Program-made: the position numbers and the translations under genes | Part shown: positions 1 through 7,947 of the stretch, in pieces | Layout: the number at the start of each line of letters is the position of its first letter | Position numbering within the stretch: the first letter of the stretch is position 1 | Notes under the pieces: model-generated | What the model saw: the letters and a program-made list of their open reading frames with translations, nothing else | What the model was told of the DNA's origin: nothing | Database searches by the model: none | Assembly (NCBI GenBank): GCA_963716735.1 | Contig: OY970321.1 | Span: 1,426,001 to 1,490,000, forward strand | Direction of reading: 5' to 3' | DNA from: VRUE01 sp963716735 | Lineage (GTDB): Bacteria; Actinomycetota; Thermoleophilia; Solirubrobacterales; 70-9 | Length of the DNA stretch: 64,000 nucleotides

Positions 1-109
1 CGCCTACGTCGTCGATACCGCCCGTGTCGTCGCCGCGGCGCGCGGGGTCACCTACGAGGAGCTGGAGCGGACCGTCGAGGCGAACGCCCGCGCCCTCTTC
101 GGCTGGTAG
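1..109 (+). CDS. tatD: TatD-family metal-dependent DNase, C-terminal fragment
   Basis: Only the last 35 codons are present; they read in frame from base 2 to a TAG at 107-109 and the gene starts outside the window. The tail, with VVAAARGVTYEELE followed by NARALFGW, matches the conserved end of TatD/YcfH-type deoxyribonucleases, in which the last helix carries an N-x-x-x-LF motif. TatD proteins are TIM-barrel metal-dependent nucleases. The identification is supported by the next gene being rsmA, since tatD-rsmA-ispE is a common bacterial gene order. The catalytic histidines lie outside the window and cannot be checked. Confidence 0.75.
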   Translation, partial: AYVVDTARVVAAARGVTYEELERTVEANARALFGW

Positions 110-121
110 ACGACTTCGGCC

Positions 122-886
122 ATGGTCAGGCTCGGGCAGAACTTCCTCGCCGACCCGAACCTACTCGACGCGATCGTCCGCGACGCCGAGCTAGGGGCGA
201 CCGACGTGGTGCTGGAGGTCGGCGCCGGAGAGGGAGTGCTGACCGAGCGCCTGGCGACCGTTGCCTCGCACGTCCACACGGTCGAGATCGACCGCAATCT
301 GGAGCCGACGCTGGCACCGCTCGCAGCGCGCCCCGAGGTCGAGTTGCACTGGGGCGATGCGATGAAGCTCGACCTGACCGGCTTCGACCCGGTGCCGAAC
401 GCGGTCGTCGCCAACCTTCCCTACTCGATCGCCACGCCGCTGATCCTGCGCACGATCGAGCAGCTGCCCTCGGTGCGGCGCTGGACGGTGATGGTGCAGC
501 GCGAGATAGCCGACCGCCTGCGAGCGGCGCCTGGAAGCCGGACCTACGGCTCACCGAGCGTGCAGACGCAGCTGGCCTGCGAGGTGAAGCTGCTGCGCAC
601 CGTCGACCCGGCGGTCTTCCGGCCGCGGCCGCGGGTCGAGTCGGCGATCCTGAGCCTGCGCCGCACCGGGGCCGCCGCCGATGCAACCACCCGCGAGCTG
701 GTCCGCGGGGCCTTTGCCCATCGCCGTAAGTCGCTGGCCCGCTCGCTGGAGCACGTCCGCCCCGGCTCTCTGGGTTCCACCCGCGGCGCCCTGCGTGAGC
801 TGGGAATACCGGAGGATGCACGCGCCGAGGCGCTCACCCCGGCGGATTTCGCCGCCTTGGCGGGGAAACTGAGCGACGGCGAGTAA
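122..886 (+). CDS. rsmA: 16S rRNA dimethyladenosine transferase RsmA (KsgA)
   Basis: This enzyme dimethylates two adjacent adenines in the 3' terminal hairpin of 16S rRNA (A1518 and A1519 in E. coli numbering) using S-adenosylmethionine, a late step of 30S maturation. The 254-residue protein starts with the family signature GQNFL (residues 5-9), has the SAM-binding loop EVGAGEG (32-38) and the catalytic NLPY motif (98-101). The C-terminal helical domain ends in the usual HRRKSLARSL region. Length is normal for the family. The ATG lies 12 bases after the tatD stop and the gene is followed 12 bases later by ispE, so a single transcript is likely. Confidence 0.96.
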   Translation: MVRLGQNFLADPNLLDAIVRDAELGATDVVLEVGAGEGVLTERLATVASHVHTVEIDRNLEPTLAPLAARPEVELHWGDAMKLDLTGFDPVPNAVVANLPYSIATPLILRTIEQLPSVRRWTVMVQREIADRLRAAPGSRTYGSPSVQTQLACEVKLLRTVDPAVFRPRPRVESAILSLRRTGAAADATTRELVRGAFAHRRKSLARSLEHVRPGSLGSTRGALRELGIPEDARAEALTPADFAALAGKLSDGE

Positions 887-898
887 CGCCCACCCCCT

Positions 899-1750
899 AT
901 GCGTATCCACGCCCCCGCCAAGATCAACCTCTGCCTCTTCCTCGGGCCGCGCCGCGACGACGGGCTGCACGCGCTCTGCTCGCTGTTCGAGCCGCTCGCC
1001 CTGGCCGATGCGATCGACGTCTTCGCAGCCGACGCAGACGAGGTCATCTGCCCGGGGATCGAGGGCGAGAACCTCGCCGCCCAGGCGCTTGCGGCACTGC
1101 GGGAGCGCGGCTGGGACGCGCCGCCCCTGCGGGTCGAGATCGAGAAGCGGACCCCCGTCGCCGCCGGGCTCGGTGGCGGCAGCGCCGACGCAGCGGCGAT
1201 CCTGCGCCTCACGCGAGATCCCGCACTCGGGGGCTCCGGCCCGCCGCCGGACCTGGCCGAGATCGCCGCCGAACTCGGCGCCGACGTCCCGTCCCAGCTG
1301 GTTCCTGCCCTCGCCCTGGTGCAAGGGGCCGGGGAGCGAGTCGATCGCCTCCCGGCCCCCGCCTCCCATGCGGTGCTCCTACTACCCGCTGGAGGCGGTC
1401 TAGGCACCGCAGAGGTCTTTGCCGAGGCCGACCGGCTGGGACTCGGCCGCAGCGAGGCGGAGCTGGACGAGCTGGCGGCGAGACTGCGCGAGGCGGCTGG
1501 TGCCGGCGCCTCGCCGCTGGACTACGCCGCGCTGCTCGCCAACGACCTGGAGCCGGCCGCACGCTCGCTGCGACCCGACATCGGCGCAGCGCTCGACGCC
1601 CTGCGCGCAGCCGGCGCCCCGTTGGCCTTCTTAACCGGCTCCGGACCCACCACCGTCGGGCTTTTCCCCACCCTGGCGGAGGCGAAGTCGGCCGCGGCGC
1701 GGCTCGACCGCGACGACGCGATCGTCTGCGAGGCAGGGCGAGCACCGTGA
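899..1750 (+). CDS. ispE: 4-diphosphocytidyl-2-C-methyl-D-erythritol kinase IspE
   Basis: IspE phosphorylates CDP-methylerythritol in the MEP pathway of isoprenoid precursor synthesis. The 283-residue protein is a GHMP kinase: the N-terminal PAKINLCL motif (residues 5-12) is the family hallmark, and the glycine-rich ATP loop GLGGGSADAA begins at residue 90. The C-terminal FLTGSGPTTVGLF segment is the third GHMP motif. Its TGA overlaps the GTG of the following DedA/PAP2 gene in a GTGA junction, which suggests translational coupling. Confidence 0.95.
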   Translation: MRIHAPAKINLCLFLGPRRDDGLHALCSLFEPLALADAIDVFAADADEVICPGIEGENLAAQALAALRERGWDAPPLRVEIEKRTPVAAGLGGGSADAAAILRLTRDPALGGSGPPPDLAEIAAELGADVPSQLVPALALVQGAGERVDRLPAPASHAVLLLPAGGGLGTAEVFAEADRLGLGRSEAELDELAARLREAAGAGASPLDYAALLANDLEPAARSLRPDIGAALDALRAAGAPLAFLTGSGPTTVGLFPTLAEAKSAAARLDRDDAIVCEAGRAP

Positions 1751-3306
1751 AAATCCAGCTGCCGGAAGACCGGCGCCGGAAACGACTGCTGATCGTCGCG
1801 ATCGCCGCCGCGATCGCCACCGGCTATTACCTGATCAGCCGGGTCATCCCCCACGACGACCTCCAGAACCTGCTGGAAGACGTCTCCAACACGCTCGGGG
1901 CCTGGACCTACCTCCTTGTCGGCTTCTTCGCCTTCGCCGAGACCGGTGCCTTCGTCGGCCTGGTGGTCCCCGGCGAGACGGTGATGCTCCTCGGAGGCGC
2001 CGTCGCGGGCCAGGGTGCGATCAGCATCTACCTGCTGATCGCGATCGCCTGGTTCTCGGCCTGGGCCGGTGACACGACCAGCTTCTTCCTCGGCCGCCGG
2101 CTCGGTCGCGAGTTCGTGATGCGCAACGGCCCCCGCTTCGGCATCAGCCACGAGCGCTTCGAGAAAGTCGAGGACTACTTCTCCCGGCACGGTGGCAAGA
2201 CGATCTTCATCGGCCGCTTCATCAGCCTCGTGCGCGCTTTCGCCCCATTCATCGCCGGCAGCTCCGGCATGCGCTACCGCGCCTTCGTCCCCTACAGCAT
2301 CCTCGGCACCGGACTCTGGGCCAGCGCCCACATCCTGATCGGCTACTTCTTCTCGCGCAGCATCGATACCGCCGCCAAGTACGCCGGGCGGGGGGCCTTC
2401 CTGCTCGGCACGCTGATCGTCGTCGTCGCCGGCACGGTCCTCCTGGTGCGCCGCTTCCGGGTCGAGGCAAACCGGCGGGCCGCGGTGCGCTGGATGGAGG
2501 AACGCTGGGCAACCCGCTGGATCGTCGTCCTCATCCGCCGCTTCCAGCCGCAGCTCGGCTTCCTCTGGGACCGGGTGACGCCAGGTGGCACCTTCGGCCT
2601 CGAATTCACCTCGCTGATGGCGACCCTTGCCGTCGCCTCCTTCGTCCTCGTCGCCTACACGGTGATCATCGGCGCCGACCCCGGGGCCACCCCGGGCGAC
2701 ATCACGGCGATGGAAATCGCCGAAAAGCTGCGCACCGCCTGGCTCGTCGACCTGGCCAAGGTGGTGACGGCATTCGGCTCCGGCGCGCTCTGCTGGCCGC
2801 TGGCCGCGGTCGCGGCGGCGATCCTCGCCGCCCGGCGCCGCTGGGCCGAGCTCGGCGTGCTGGTGGCCGGCATGGCAATCGTCATCGCCGGCGTCCACGA
2901 GATCAAGGACGCAGTCGACCGGCCGCGGCCCGGCGACGGGCTCGTTGCCGTCTCGGGCTCCTCCTTCCCCAGCGCCCACGCGGCCTACTCGACCTTCTAC
3001 GTCTGGCTGGCGGTGACGATCGTGATGCGCCTGCGGGTGGGGATGACCCGCGGGGCGCTGGTGGTTGCGGGCGGAATCGCGATCACCGCCCTGATCGGCC
3101 TCTCGCGCGTCTACCTCGGCGTCCACTACATGAGCGACGTCAGCGCCGGCTGGGCGCTAGGCGCCGCGGCCTTCTCGCTCTGCGCCGCCGTCGCCCTCGT
3201 CATCACCACGTTGCGCTCCTCGCGAAGGCCGCGCCAGCCTTCGGACGGGACCGTGCGGCAGAATGGGGATCGTGCTGCCGCTCGCCCTGCAGAAGATCGA
3301 AAATGA
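1747..3306 (+). CDS. DedA-family membrane protein fused to a PAP2 phosphatase
   Basis: A 519-residue integral membrane protein. Residues about 40-230 form a DedA/VTT (SNARE-associated) domain, with the FIGRFISLVRAFAPFIAG stretch that holds the conserved arginines and proline. The C-terminal part (about 290-490) is a PAP2 lipid phosphatase with all three signature blocks: KDAVDRPRP, SSFPSAH and SRVYLGVHYMSD, so the catalytic histidines and arginine are present. DedA proteins are linked to polyprenyl- or phospholipid flipping and PAP2 enzymes dephosphorylate undecaprenyl pyrophosphate, so a lipid-carrier recycling role is a reasonable inference. Coupling to the isoprenoid gene ispE fits this. 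The start is GTG, chosen for the overlap with the ispE stop. Confidence 0.9.
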   Translation: MKIQLPEDRRRKRLLIVAIAAAIATGYYLISRVIPHDDLQNLLEDVSNTLGAWTYLLVGFFAFAETGAFVGLVVPGETVMLLGGAVAGQGAISIYLLIAIAWFSAWAGDTTSFFLGRRLGREFVMRNGPRFGISHERFEKVEDYFSRHGGKTIFIGRFISLVRAFAPFIAGSSGMRYRAFVPYSILGTGLWASAHILIGYFFSRSIDTAAKYAGRGAFLLGTLIVVVAGTVLLVRRFRVEANRRAAVRWMEERWATRWIVVLIRRFQPQLGFLWDRVTPGGTFGLEFTSLMATLAVASFVLVAYTVIIGADPGATPGDITAMEIAEKLRTAWLVDLAKVVTAFGSGALCWPLAAVAAAILAARRRWAELGVLVAGMAIVIAGVHEIKDAVDRPRPGDGLVAVSGSSFPSAHAAYSTFYVWLAVTIVMRLRVGMTRGALVVAGGIAITALIGLSRVYLGVHYMSDVSAGWALGAAAFSLCAAVALVITTLRSSRRPRQPSDGTVRQNGDRAAARPAEDRK

Positions 3307-3520
3307 GTACCTGCTCTTCGGCGCGGCCGGGCTGGTCAGCCTGGTCGCCTTCGTCGCCCTGATCTTCGTCCCGGCGATCGGCTCCTACGGCCGTATCTGG
3401 GAGAAGGCGGCGGCCGGCGTCCTCTCTCTCATCGTCCTCGCTGCCCTCGTCCTCACTGGGGTAGTTGTGGGGCTGGCGATCGTCTACTACTACAACGACA
3501 TAGTGGAAGTCATTGGCTAG
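3263..3520 (+). CDS. Small two-helix membrane protein
   Basis: An 85-residue protein with two hydrophobic segments (about residues 16-37 and 51-75) joined by a short loop containing SYGRIWEKA. It begins inside the 3' end of the DedA/PAP2 gene, in another frame; an in-frame GTG at 3272 is an equally possible start. I do not recognise a family. Its position at the end of the ispE operon suggests an envelope role, but nothing in the sequence shows one. The stop codon is immediately followed by the first copy of the structured palindrome. Confidence 0.6.
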   Translation: MGIVLPLALQKIENEYLLFGAAGLVSLVAFVALIFVPAIGSYGRIWEKAAAGVLSLIVLAALVLTGVVVGLAIVYYYNDIVEVIG

Positions 3521-3633
3521 GGATCTATCCCGGTAGGGCTTTCACTTAACTTTTTCGGTGGCTTGGGTTGAGCTGGCGCCCGGTGCGTTCAACGAAAAAG
3601 TACAAGACGTTTCAGCCCTACCGGGATAGATCC
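3521..3633. repeat. Structured palindromic element, copy 1
   Basis: An inverted repeat with perfectly complementary 20-bp outer arms (3521-3540 and 3614-3633), then an asymmetric internal loop, then a second stem made by ACTTTTTCG (3549-3557) and CGAAAAAGT (3593-3601). It starts directly after the stop codon of the small membrane protein. The bases CACTTA before the inner stem and ACAAGACGTTYCA after it are the same in all three copies although they do not fully pair. With the pucR promoter just downstream, it may terminate the ispE transcript. Confidence 0.85.
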
Positions 3634-3673
3634 TGCCCGACAGCTGCAAAAGGGTCGCTGTAGGCCGAAGCCC

Positions 3674-3679
3674 CATAAT
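3674..3679 (+). promoter_or_regulatory. -10 box of a leaderless promoter (PucR-type gene)
   Basis: CATAAT ends six bases before the GTG at 3686, so transcription would begin at or next to the start codon. There is no Shine-Dalgarno sequence before that GTG. No convincing -35 is visible. Confidence 0.55.
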
Positions 3680-3685
3680 GAGGCC

Positions 3686-4924
3686 GTGACCACTGGCTCG
3701 AAAAGAGAGGAAAGCCCTGTAAAAGCAGCTGATATGGGGACGCTCGATGCGCTCTCGGAAGCTGTTGAGTCCGGTGCTGGGCTGCCTGCTGTGGCGCGAG
3801 CGGCGGCGCGGGTGCTGGATGCCAGCGTCGCCCTGATCGAGCGTTCGGGGGCGGTGCTGGCGGTGGCGGGCGCCTCGCCGGATCAGGAGGAGAAGCTGTT
3901 GGCCGGTGGGGAGCGGGTGACGTCGGTCGAGTTGCGGGTCGCTGACAGCGCGGTCGGTGAGCTGCGTTACCGGGCCAAAGCCGCGCCCGACCCGGCGATC
4001 GCCCGTATGGTGACGACCTTGCTGGCGTTGGAGCTGGAGCGCTCGCGCGCGCCCGACTGGCAGAACGAGGAGGTGGCGGGCGTTTTCGTCGCCGCCGTGC
4101 TGGGGCGTCAGGTGACCGACCGCGGCGACATCGTCGCCCGTGCCGGCGAGCTCGGCACCGACCTGGAGAAAGGAGCAGGGGTAATCGTCCTGCGAGCGGC
4201 GCCCCGTACCGCGCAGACCGGCGAGTGGCGAGCACGTGTGTTGACCCTGGCGATGCGGACCTTGCGCTCGCTCGCCCCCGGCGCCCTCGCCGTGGTCGAG
4301 CAGGGCGAGGTCGCGACGGAGATCGCCGTGATCGTCCCCGTAGAGGAGGAGGAGCGCCTGCAACGCGCCGCCGCCGGCCTGGCGCGCGAGCTGGAGGACG
4401 TCCTGGCCGGCTTCCACCTGACGATCGGTACCAGCCGCCGCGTCGCCGATCCCGTCGACCTCTACCGCGCCGGCAACGAGGCCCACCTCGCGGTCAACGT
4501 CGGCGAAGCGGAGAACCGCCCCCTGCTCGCTTTTGAGGACACCGGCGCCTACCGCCTGCTGCTGCCGGCGATGAGCGAGGACCCGGGTGAGCTGCAGCGC
4601 TTCTTCGCCGAGACGATCGAGCCGCTCGCCGCCTACGACGACCAGTACGAGACCGAGCTGGTGACGACGGTTGAGGCCTACCTCGCCAACAACGGCAACG
4701 TCGCCGCGACCGCGAAACAGCTCTTCACCCACCGCCACACGATCCGCTACCGGCTCGAGCGGGTGCGCGAGCTCTGCGGCCACGACGTCTCCGCCACCGA
4801 GGGCCGCGAGAAGCTCGGCCTCGGCCTCAAGGCGATGCGCGTCCTCGGCATCGTCTCTCCGCGGGGCCCGGCGCAGGAACCGGGTGCCGGAGGCGGCAAG
4901 GTGCCGCGCAGCACAGAGGAATAA
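3686..4924 (+). CDS. PucR/CdaR-type transcriptional regulator
   Basis: A 412-residue protein whose C-terminal 60 residues are the helix-turn-helix of the PucR family (NGNVAATAKQLFTHRHTIRYRLERV), preceded by a GGDEF-like central region typical of CdaR/PucR regulators. The N-terminal third looks like a sensor domain of the GAF/PAS type. Such proteins usually regulate purine, sugar-acid or amine catabolism; the target here is unknown. The GTG at 3686 is preferred because a CATAAT box sits six bases upstream; an ATG at 3734 is the alternative. The gene stands alone, with one structured palindrome before it and one after it. Confidence 0.85.
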   Translation: MTTGSKREESPVKAADMGTLDALSEAVESGAGLPAVARAAARVLDASVALIERSGAVLAVAGASPDQEEKLLAGGERVTSVELRVADSAVGELRYRAKAAPDPAIARMVTTLLALELERSRAPDWQNEEVAGVFVAAVLGRQVTDRGDIVARAGELGTDLEKGAGVIVLRAAPRTAQTGEWRARVLTLAMRTLRSLAPGALAVVEQGEVATEIAVIVPVEEEERLQRAAAGLARELEDVLAGFHLTIGTSRRVADPVDLYRAGNEAHLAVNVGEAENRPLLAFEDTGAYRLLLPAMSEDPGELQRFFAETIEPLAAYDDQYETELVTTVEAYLANNGNVAATAKQLFTHRHTIRYRLERVRELCGHDVSATEGREKLGLGLKAMRVLGIVSPRGPAQEPGAGGGKVPRSTEE

Positions 4925-4929
4925 GAAGG

Positions 4930-5039
4930 GGTCATCCCGGCAGGGCTTCCACTTAACTTTTTCGGTGGCTTGGCTTGCGGCTGTCGCTCCAAACGCTCAA
5001 CGAAAAAGTACAAGACGTTCCAGCCCTGCCGGGTAGGTC
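4930..5039. repeat. Structured palindromic element, copy 2
   Basis: Core arms CCCGGCAGGGCT (4936-4947) and AGCCCTGCCGGG (5022-5033) pair perfectly; the outer few bases pair poorly. The inner stem is ACTTTTTCG (4956-4964) with CGAAAAAGT (5001-5009), and the flanking CACTTA and ACAAGACGTTYCA blocks match copies 1 and 3. It fills the gap between two convergent genes: the pucR-type stop is a few bases upstream, and the stop of the minus-strand glycosyltransferase starts at 5042, just outside. This suits a bidirectional terminator. Confidence 0.85.
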
Positions 5040-7358
5040 TCAAGCTCCGATGCGTTCGCGAGAGCTGTCCTGGGACGGATGGGGCTTGAGACGCACTGGT
5101 GCTGCTGAGATTGCTTGGATCCGGAGGTCGCTCCAGGTGAGGCCCTCGCGGACTAGGGCGGGGAGCCCGAGGGCGATGGCGGTGGCGATCTCGACCGCCT
5201 GCAGGATGACGCCGTAGGCGAGGGCATCGGCGGTGCTGATCCCCCAGCCGGTGTGCAGGACGCTGATCACGGCGAGCTGGAAGACGCCGATGTTGGACGG
5301 GGTCGCCGGCACGACCGCGGTGACGTTGACGGCGAAGAGCACCGCCGCCGCGGCGCCGATGCCGGCGCTGCTGAGACCGAGCGCCGCGAGCAGGGCCCAG
5401 CAGGCGGCGAGCTGGATCGCCCAGGCGCCGAGCTGGGCGACGGTGGCGACGGTGCCGTAGCGCGGCTGCCGGAACACCGCCAAGCCCGCCCGCACCTGCA
5501 GCAGGGCGCGGTGCAGCGCCGCGCCGATCCGGGCGAAGCGTCCGTTGCCGTTGCGGCGCATCAGCACCGGGGCGACGAGGACCACCACGAGCAGGGCGAG
5601 AGGCACGAAGCTGAAGACGAACAGCTTCTGGGTGCTGGAGTGAAAGAGGTCGGTGCTGGAGACGATGATCGTCCCCAAGAGGGCCAGCGCGACGATGTTG
5701 AGCACGGTCTGCGAGACGAGCGTGCCCAGCAGAACGGGGAAGGTCTCGCGCATGCGGCCGATCCGCCGGGCCAGGGTCATCGCCCTCGCCGGCTCACCCA
5801 GACGCGCCGGCAACGTCGCCGACATCAGCACGCCGATCATCGTCGCCGAGGTGACGTCGCGACGGCGCACCGGCCGGTTGGGCAGGGCCGCGCGCACGAT
5901 CGCGTACCAGGAGGCGGCGCGGAAGAAGAGCGAAAGGGCCATCAAGCCACAGGCGACCAGGACCCAGGTGAGGTCGGAGCGGACGACGCTCTCGACCACC
6001 TTGTCGACGCCGATTTTCTGCGCCGCGAGCGCGGTCAGGCCGATGCCGAGGACGCCGGCGACCCCGAGGCCGGCACGGCGGGCGATGCGGCGCTTGCGGC
6101 TGCCGCTCTGCGCGAGGGGCGGGTCGAGCGAGGGCAGGCGGCGGGGTGGGCTGAGAGGGGCACCGTCGGCGGGACGGATGCCCGCCCAGTGCGCCGCGCG
6201 GCCGACGGCACCGGCAGGCGCCGGGGCCTCGAGCGCACGCTCGTAAACCTGGGTGACCCGATCGGCGACGTGCGGCCAGGCATAGCGCTGGGCGCTCTGC
6301 CGCGCCGCACTGCCCATCGCCGCGAGGCGCTCGGGCTCGTGGTGAGCACGCTGCAGCTCTTCGGCGAGGCGCTGGGGGTCGCCGGGCGGAACCAGCACCC
6401 CGTCGATGCCGTCTGTGACAACGTCGTTGTAACCGGCGATGGCGGAGGCGATCGCCGGGGTACCGGCGGCGAAGGCCTCAGTGAGGACCATGCCGAAGCT
6501 CTCACCCGAGAGTGACGGGGCGCAGAGCAGATCTGCCTCGTGCAGCGCCGTCCACAGGCTCTCGCCGGAGACACGGCCGCGCACGTCGATCCAGCGCATC
6601 GTCTCGGGGTCGGCCAAGTAGCGGAGCACGTCCTCGCGCTCGGCGCCGATCACGGTGAGCCGGCTGGGCACATGCTCGACCAGGGCTTCGAAGGCGGTAA
6701 GCAGCACAGGCAGGCCCTTGCGCTCCTCGGGACGGCCGACGAACAGCACCCGCAGCTCACCGCTCGGCGGCTTGGGACCGAGCGGCGCAGCAGCGACGTC
6801 GACACCGTTCGGGACCACCTCGTAGTGGCCGCCGTACCAGCGCCGCCCCGTCCAGGCGGCCGCCTCGGAGACGGCGATCCGAGCCGAAAGCCGGTTCAGG
6901 ACCCGCCTGCCACCCAGCATCGACGCGGTGTGGTTGGGGATCGCCTTGGTCGAGTAGGCGTGGAAGGTCCCGACCGCGGGGGCGCGGGTACCGAGTGCCG
7001 CGTTCCAGCCGACCAGCGGCACGATCGGCTCGTGGATGTGAACCACGTCATAGCGACCCTGGCGCAGCTCGCGGCGCGGAGCGACGACCCCGCCCGCCGG
7101 GAAGGGGGCGAGGTTGGAGACCGCGCCATTGGCCGAGAACCCCGCCGTGCGCCCCATCGGGACCAGGTAGTCGGGCATCTGGCGCGCCTCCGCCGGCGCA
7201 CGGTGAAGCGCCCGGCTGAGCCGATCCGGGGGATCGAAGGGGGCGAGCACACGCACGTGGTGACCACGACCGAGAAACTCCTCGGCAAGGGCCTCGACGT
7301 GCCGGTTCACGCCGCCCTGGTAGCTCCAGGAATATGGCGAGACTAGGGCGATTCGCAC
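5040..7358 (-). CDS. GT4 glycosyltransferase fused to a flippase-like membrane domain
   Basis: A 772-residue two-part protein. Residues 1-375 are a GT-B, family GT4 glycosyltransferase of the PimA (phosphatidylinositol mannosyltransferase) type: the N-terminal SPYSWSYQGGVNRHV loop, the nucleotide-sugar contact RPEERKG (209-215) and the E-x7-E pair (E286, E294) are all present. From about residue 430 there are roughly eight membrane helices matching the lysylphosphatidylglycerol synthase transmembrane/UPF0104 flippase-like family. Fusion suggests that a lipid-linked sugar is made at the inner leaflet and then moved or anchored by the membrane part; the substrate is not known. The gene ends next to palindrome copy 2. 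Confidence 0.88.
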   Translation of the reverse strand: MRIALVSPYSWSYQGGVNRHVEALAEEFLGRGHHVRVLAPFDPPDRLSRALHRAPAEARQMPDYLVPMGRTAGFSANGAVSNLAPFPAGGVVAPRRELRQGRYDVVHIHEPIVPLVGWNAALGTRAPAVGTFHAYSTKAIPNHTASMLGGRRVLNRLSARIAVSEAAAWTGRRWYGGHYEVVPNGVDVAAAPLGPKPPSGELRVLFVGRPEERKGLPVLLTAFEALVEHVPSRLTVIGAEREDVLRYLADPETMRWIDVRGRVSGESLWTALHEADLLCAPSLSGESFGMVLTEAFAAGTPAIASAIAGYNDVVTDGIDGVLVPPGDPQRLAEELQRAHHEPERLAAMGSAARQSAQRYAWPHVADRVTQVYERALEAPAPAGAVGRAAHWAGIRPADGAPLSPPRRLPSLDPPLAQSGSRKRRIARRAGLGVAGVLGIGLTALAAQKIGVDKVVESVVRSDLTWVLVACGLMALSLFFRAASWYAIVRAALPNRPVRRRDVTSATMIGVLMSATLPARLGEPARAMTLARRIGRMRETFPVLLGTLVSQTVLNIVALALLGTIIVSSTDLFHSSTQKLFVFSFVPLALLVVVLVAPVLMRRNGNGRFARIGAALHRALLQVRAGLAVFRQPRYGTVATVAQLGAWAIQLAACWALLAALGLSSAGIGAAAAVLFAVNVTAVVPATPSNIGVFQLAVISVLHTGWGISTADALAYGVILQAVEIATAIALGLPALVREGLTWSDLRIQAISAAPVRLKPHPSQDSSRERIGA

Positions 7359-7408
7359 GAAGCACTAAGCCTAGAGGATGCGCCGGAACCGCCTTGGACG
7401 AGCTCGCT

Positions 7409-7843
7409 CTATGCGAGATGAACAAGGATCGCGGCGACGATCGCCCCGATGAGCCCAAAGGCGGTCTGGATCAACGTCCGATTGAGCGCTGCAAGTTCTG
7501 CTTGCAGACCGGCCTGTCCCACGTGCATCTCGGCACGTAGTTCGGTGGCGCTCTCTTTGATCTCCTTGCGCAGTTCGGCGTTGCCCAGCTTGATCTCCCT
7601 ACGCAGTTCCGCGTTGCCCGCCTTGATCTCGGCTCGGAGCGCTTCATCGCCATCCTTGATCTCCGCGCGCAGTTCCGCACTGCTGCCTTTGAGCTCCCGG
7701 CGAAGTTCGGCATTGCTGTCCTTGATCTCCCGCCGCAGTTCAGCGTTACCTGCTTTGACCTCAGAGCGAAGCGTCGCAATCTCCGCATCCAAGCGATCGA
7801 AGCGTTCCTCCAGGCGATCGTCTGTCCAATCCTGTCGTGCCAT
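7409..7843 (-). CDS. Hendecad-repeat coiled-coil protein with C-terminal membrane anchor
   Basis: The protein (144 residues from this start) is built of about eight tandem 11-residue units of the form E-[IVLM]-K-x-x-[NS]-x-E-L-R-x, followed by a hydrophobic C-terminal helix (LIQTAFGLIGAIVAAILVHLA). Hendecads give a right-handed or straight coiled coil. At DNA level the repeat has a 33-bp period, with TTGATCTCC recurring on the plus strand. The ATG at 7843 is chosen because GGAGG stands eight bases before it; ATGs at 7849 and 7858 are upstream alternatives. I know no function; coiled-coil proteins of this look occur near membranes or as toxin-like or scaffold proteins. Confidence 0.75.
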   Translation of the reverse strand: MARQDWTDDRLEERFDRLDAEIATLRSEVKAGNAELRREIKDSNAELRRELKGSSAELRAEIKDGDEALRAEIKAGNAELRREIKLGNAELRKEIKESATELRAEMHVGQAGLQAELAALNRTLIQTAFGLIGAIVAAILVHLA

Positions 7844-7947
7844 TGCCATTGCCTCCATACGACCATGCTAGGGAGAAAGGTGTGACGCGTGGGAGACGAA
7901 AGTGTAACTTATTGTCTTGGCAGACGAATGTCTGAGAATGCCATGGC

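Noticed and set aside
1522..3126. Long open frame (534 codons) on the minus strand across the DedA/PAP2 gene
   Set aside because: Acidic, repetitive composition with no domain; it is the complement of a real gene in GC-rich DNA. Similar long antisense frames at 17171-19150, 27624-28574, 46656-48419 and 51638-53134 were rejected for the same reason.
7540..7800. 33-bp repeats as a CRISPR array
   Set aside because: There are no spacers: the repeat is continuous and in frame, and codes for the hendecad protein.
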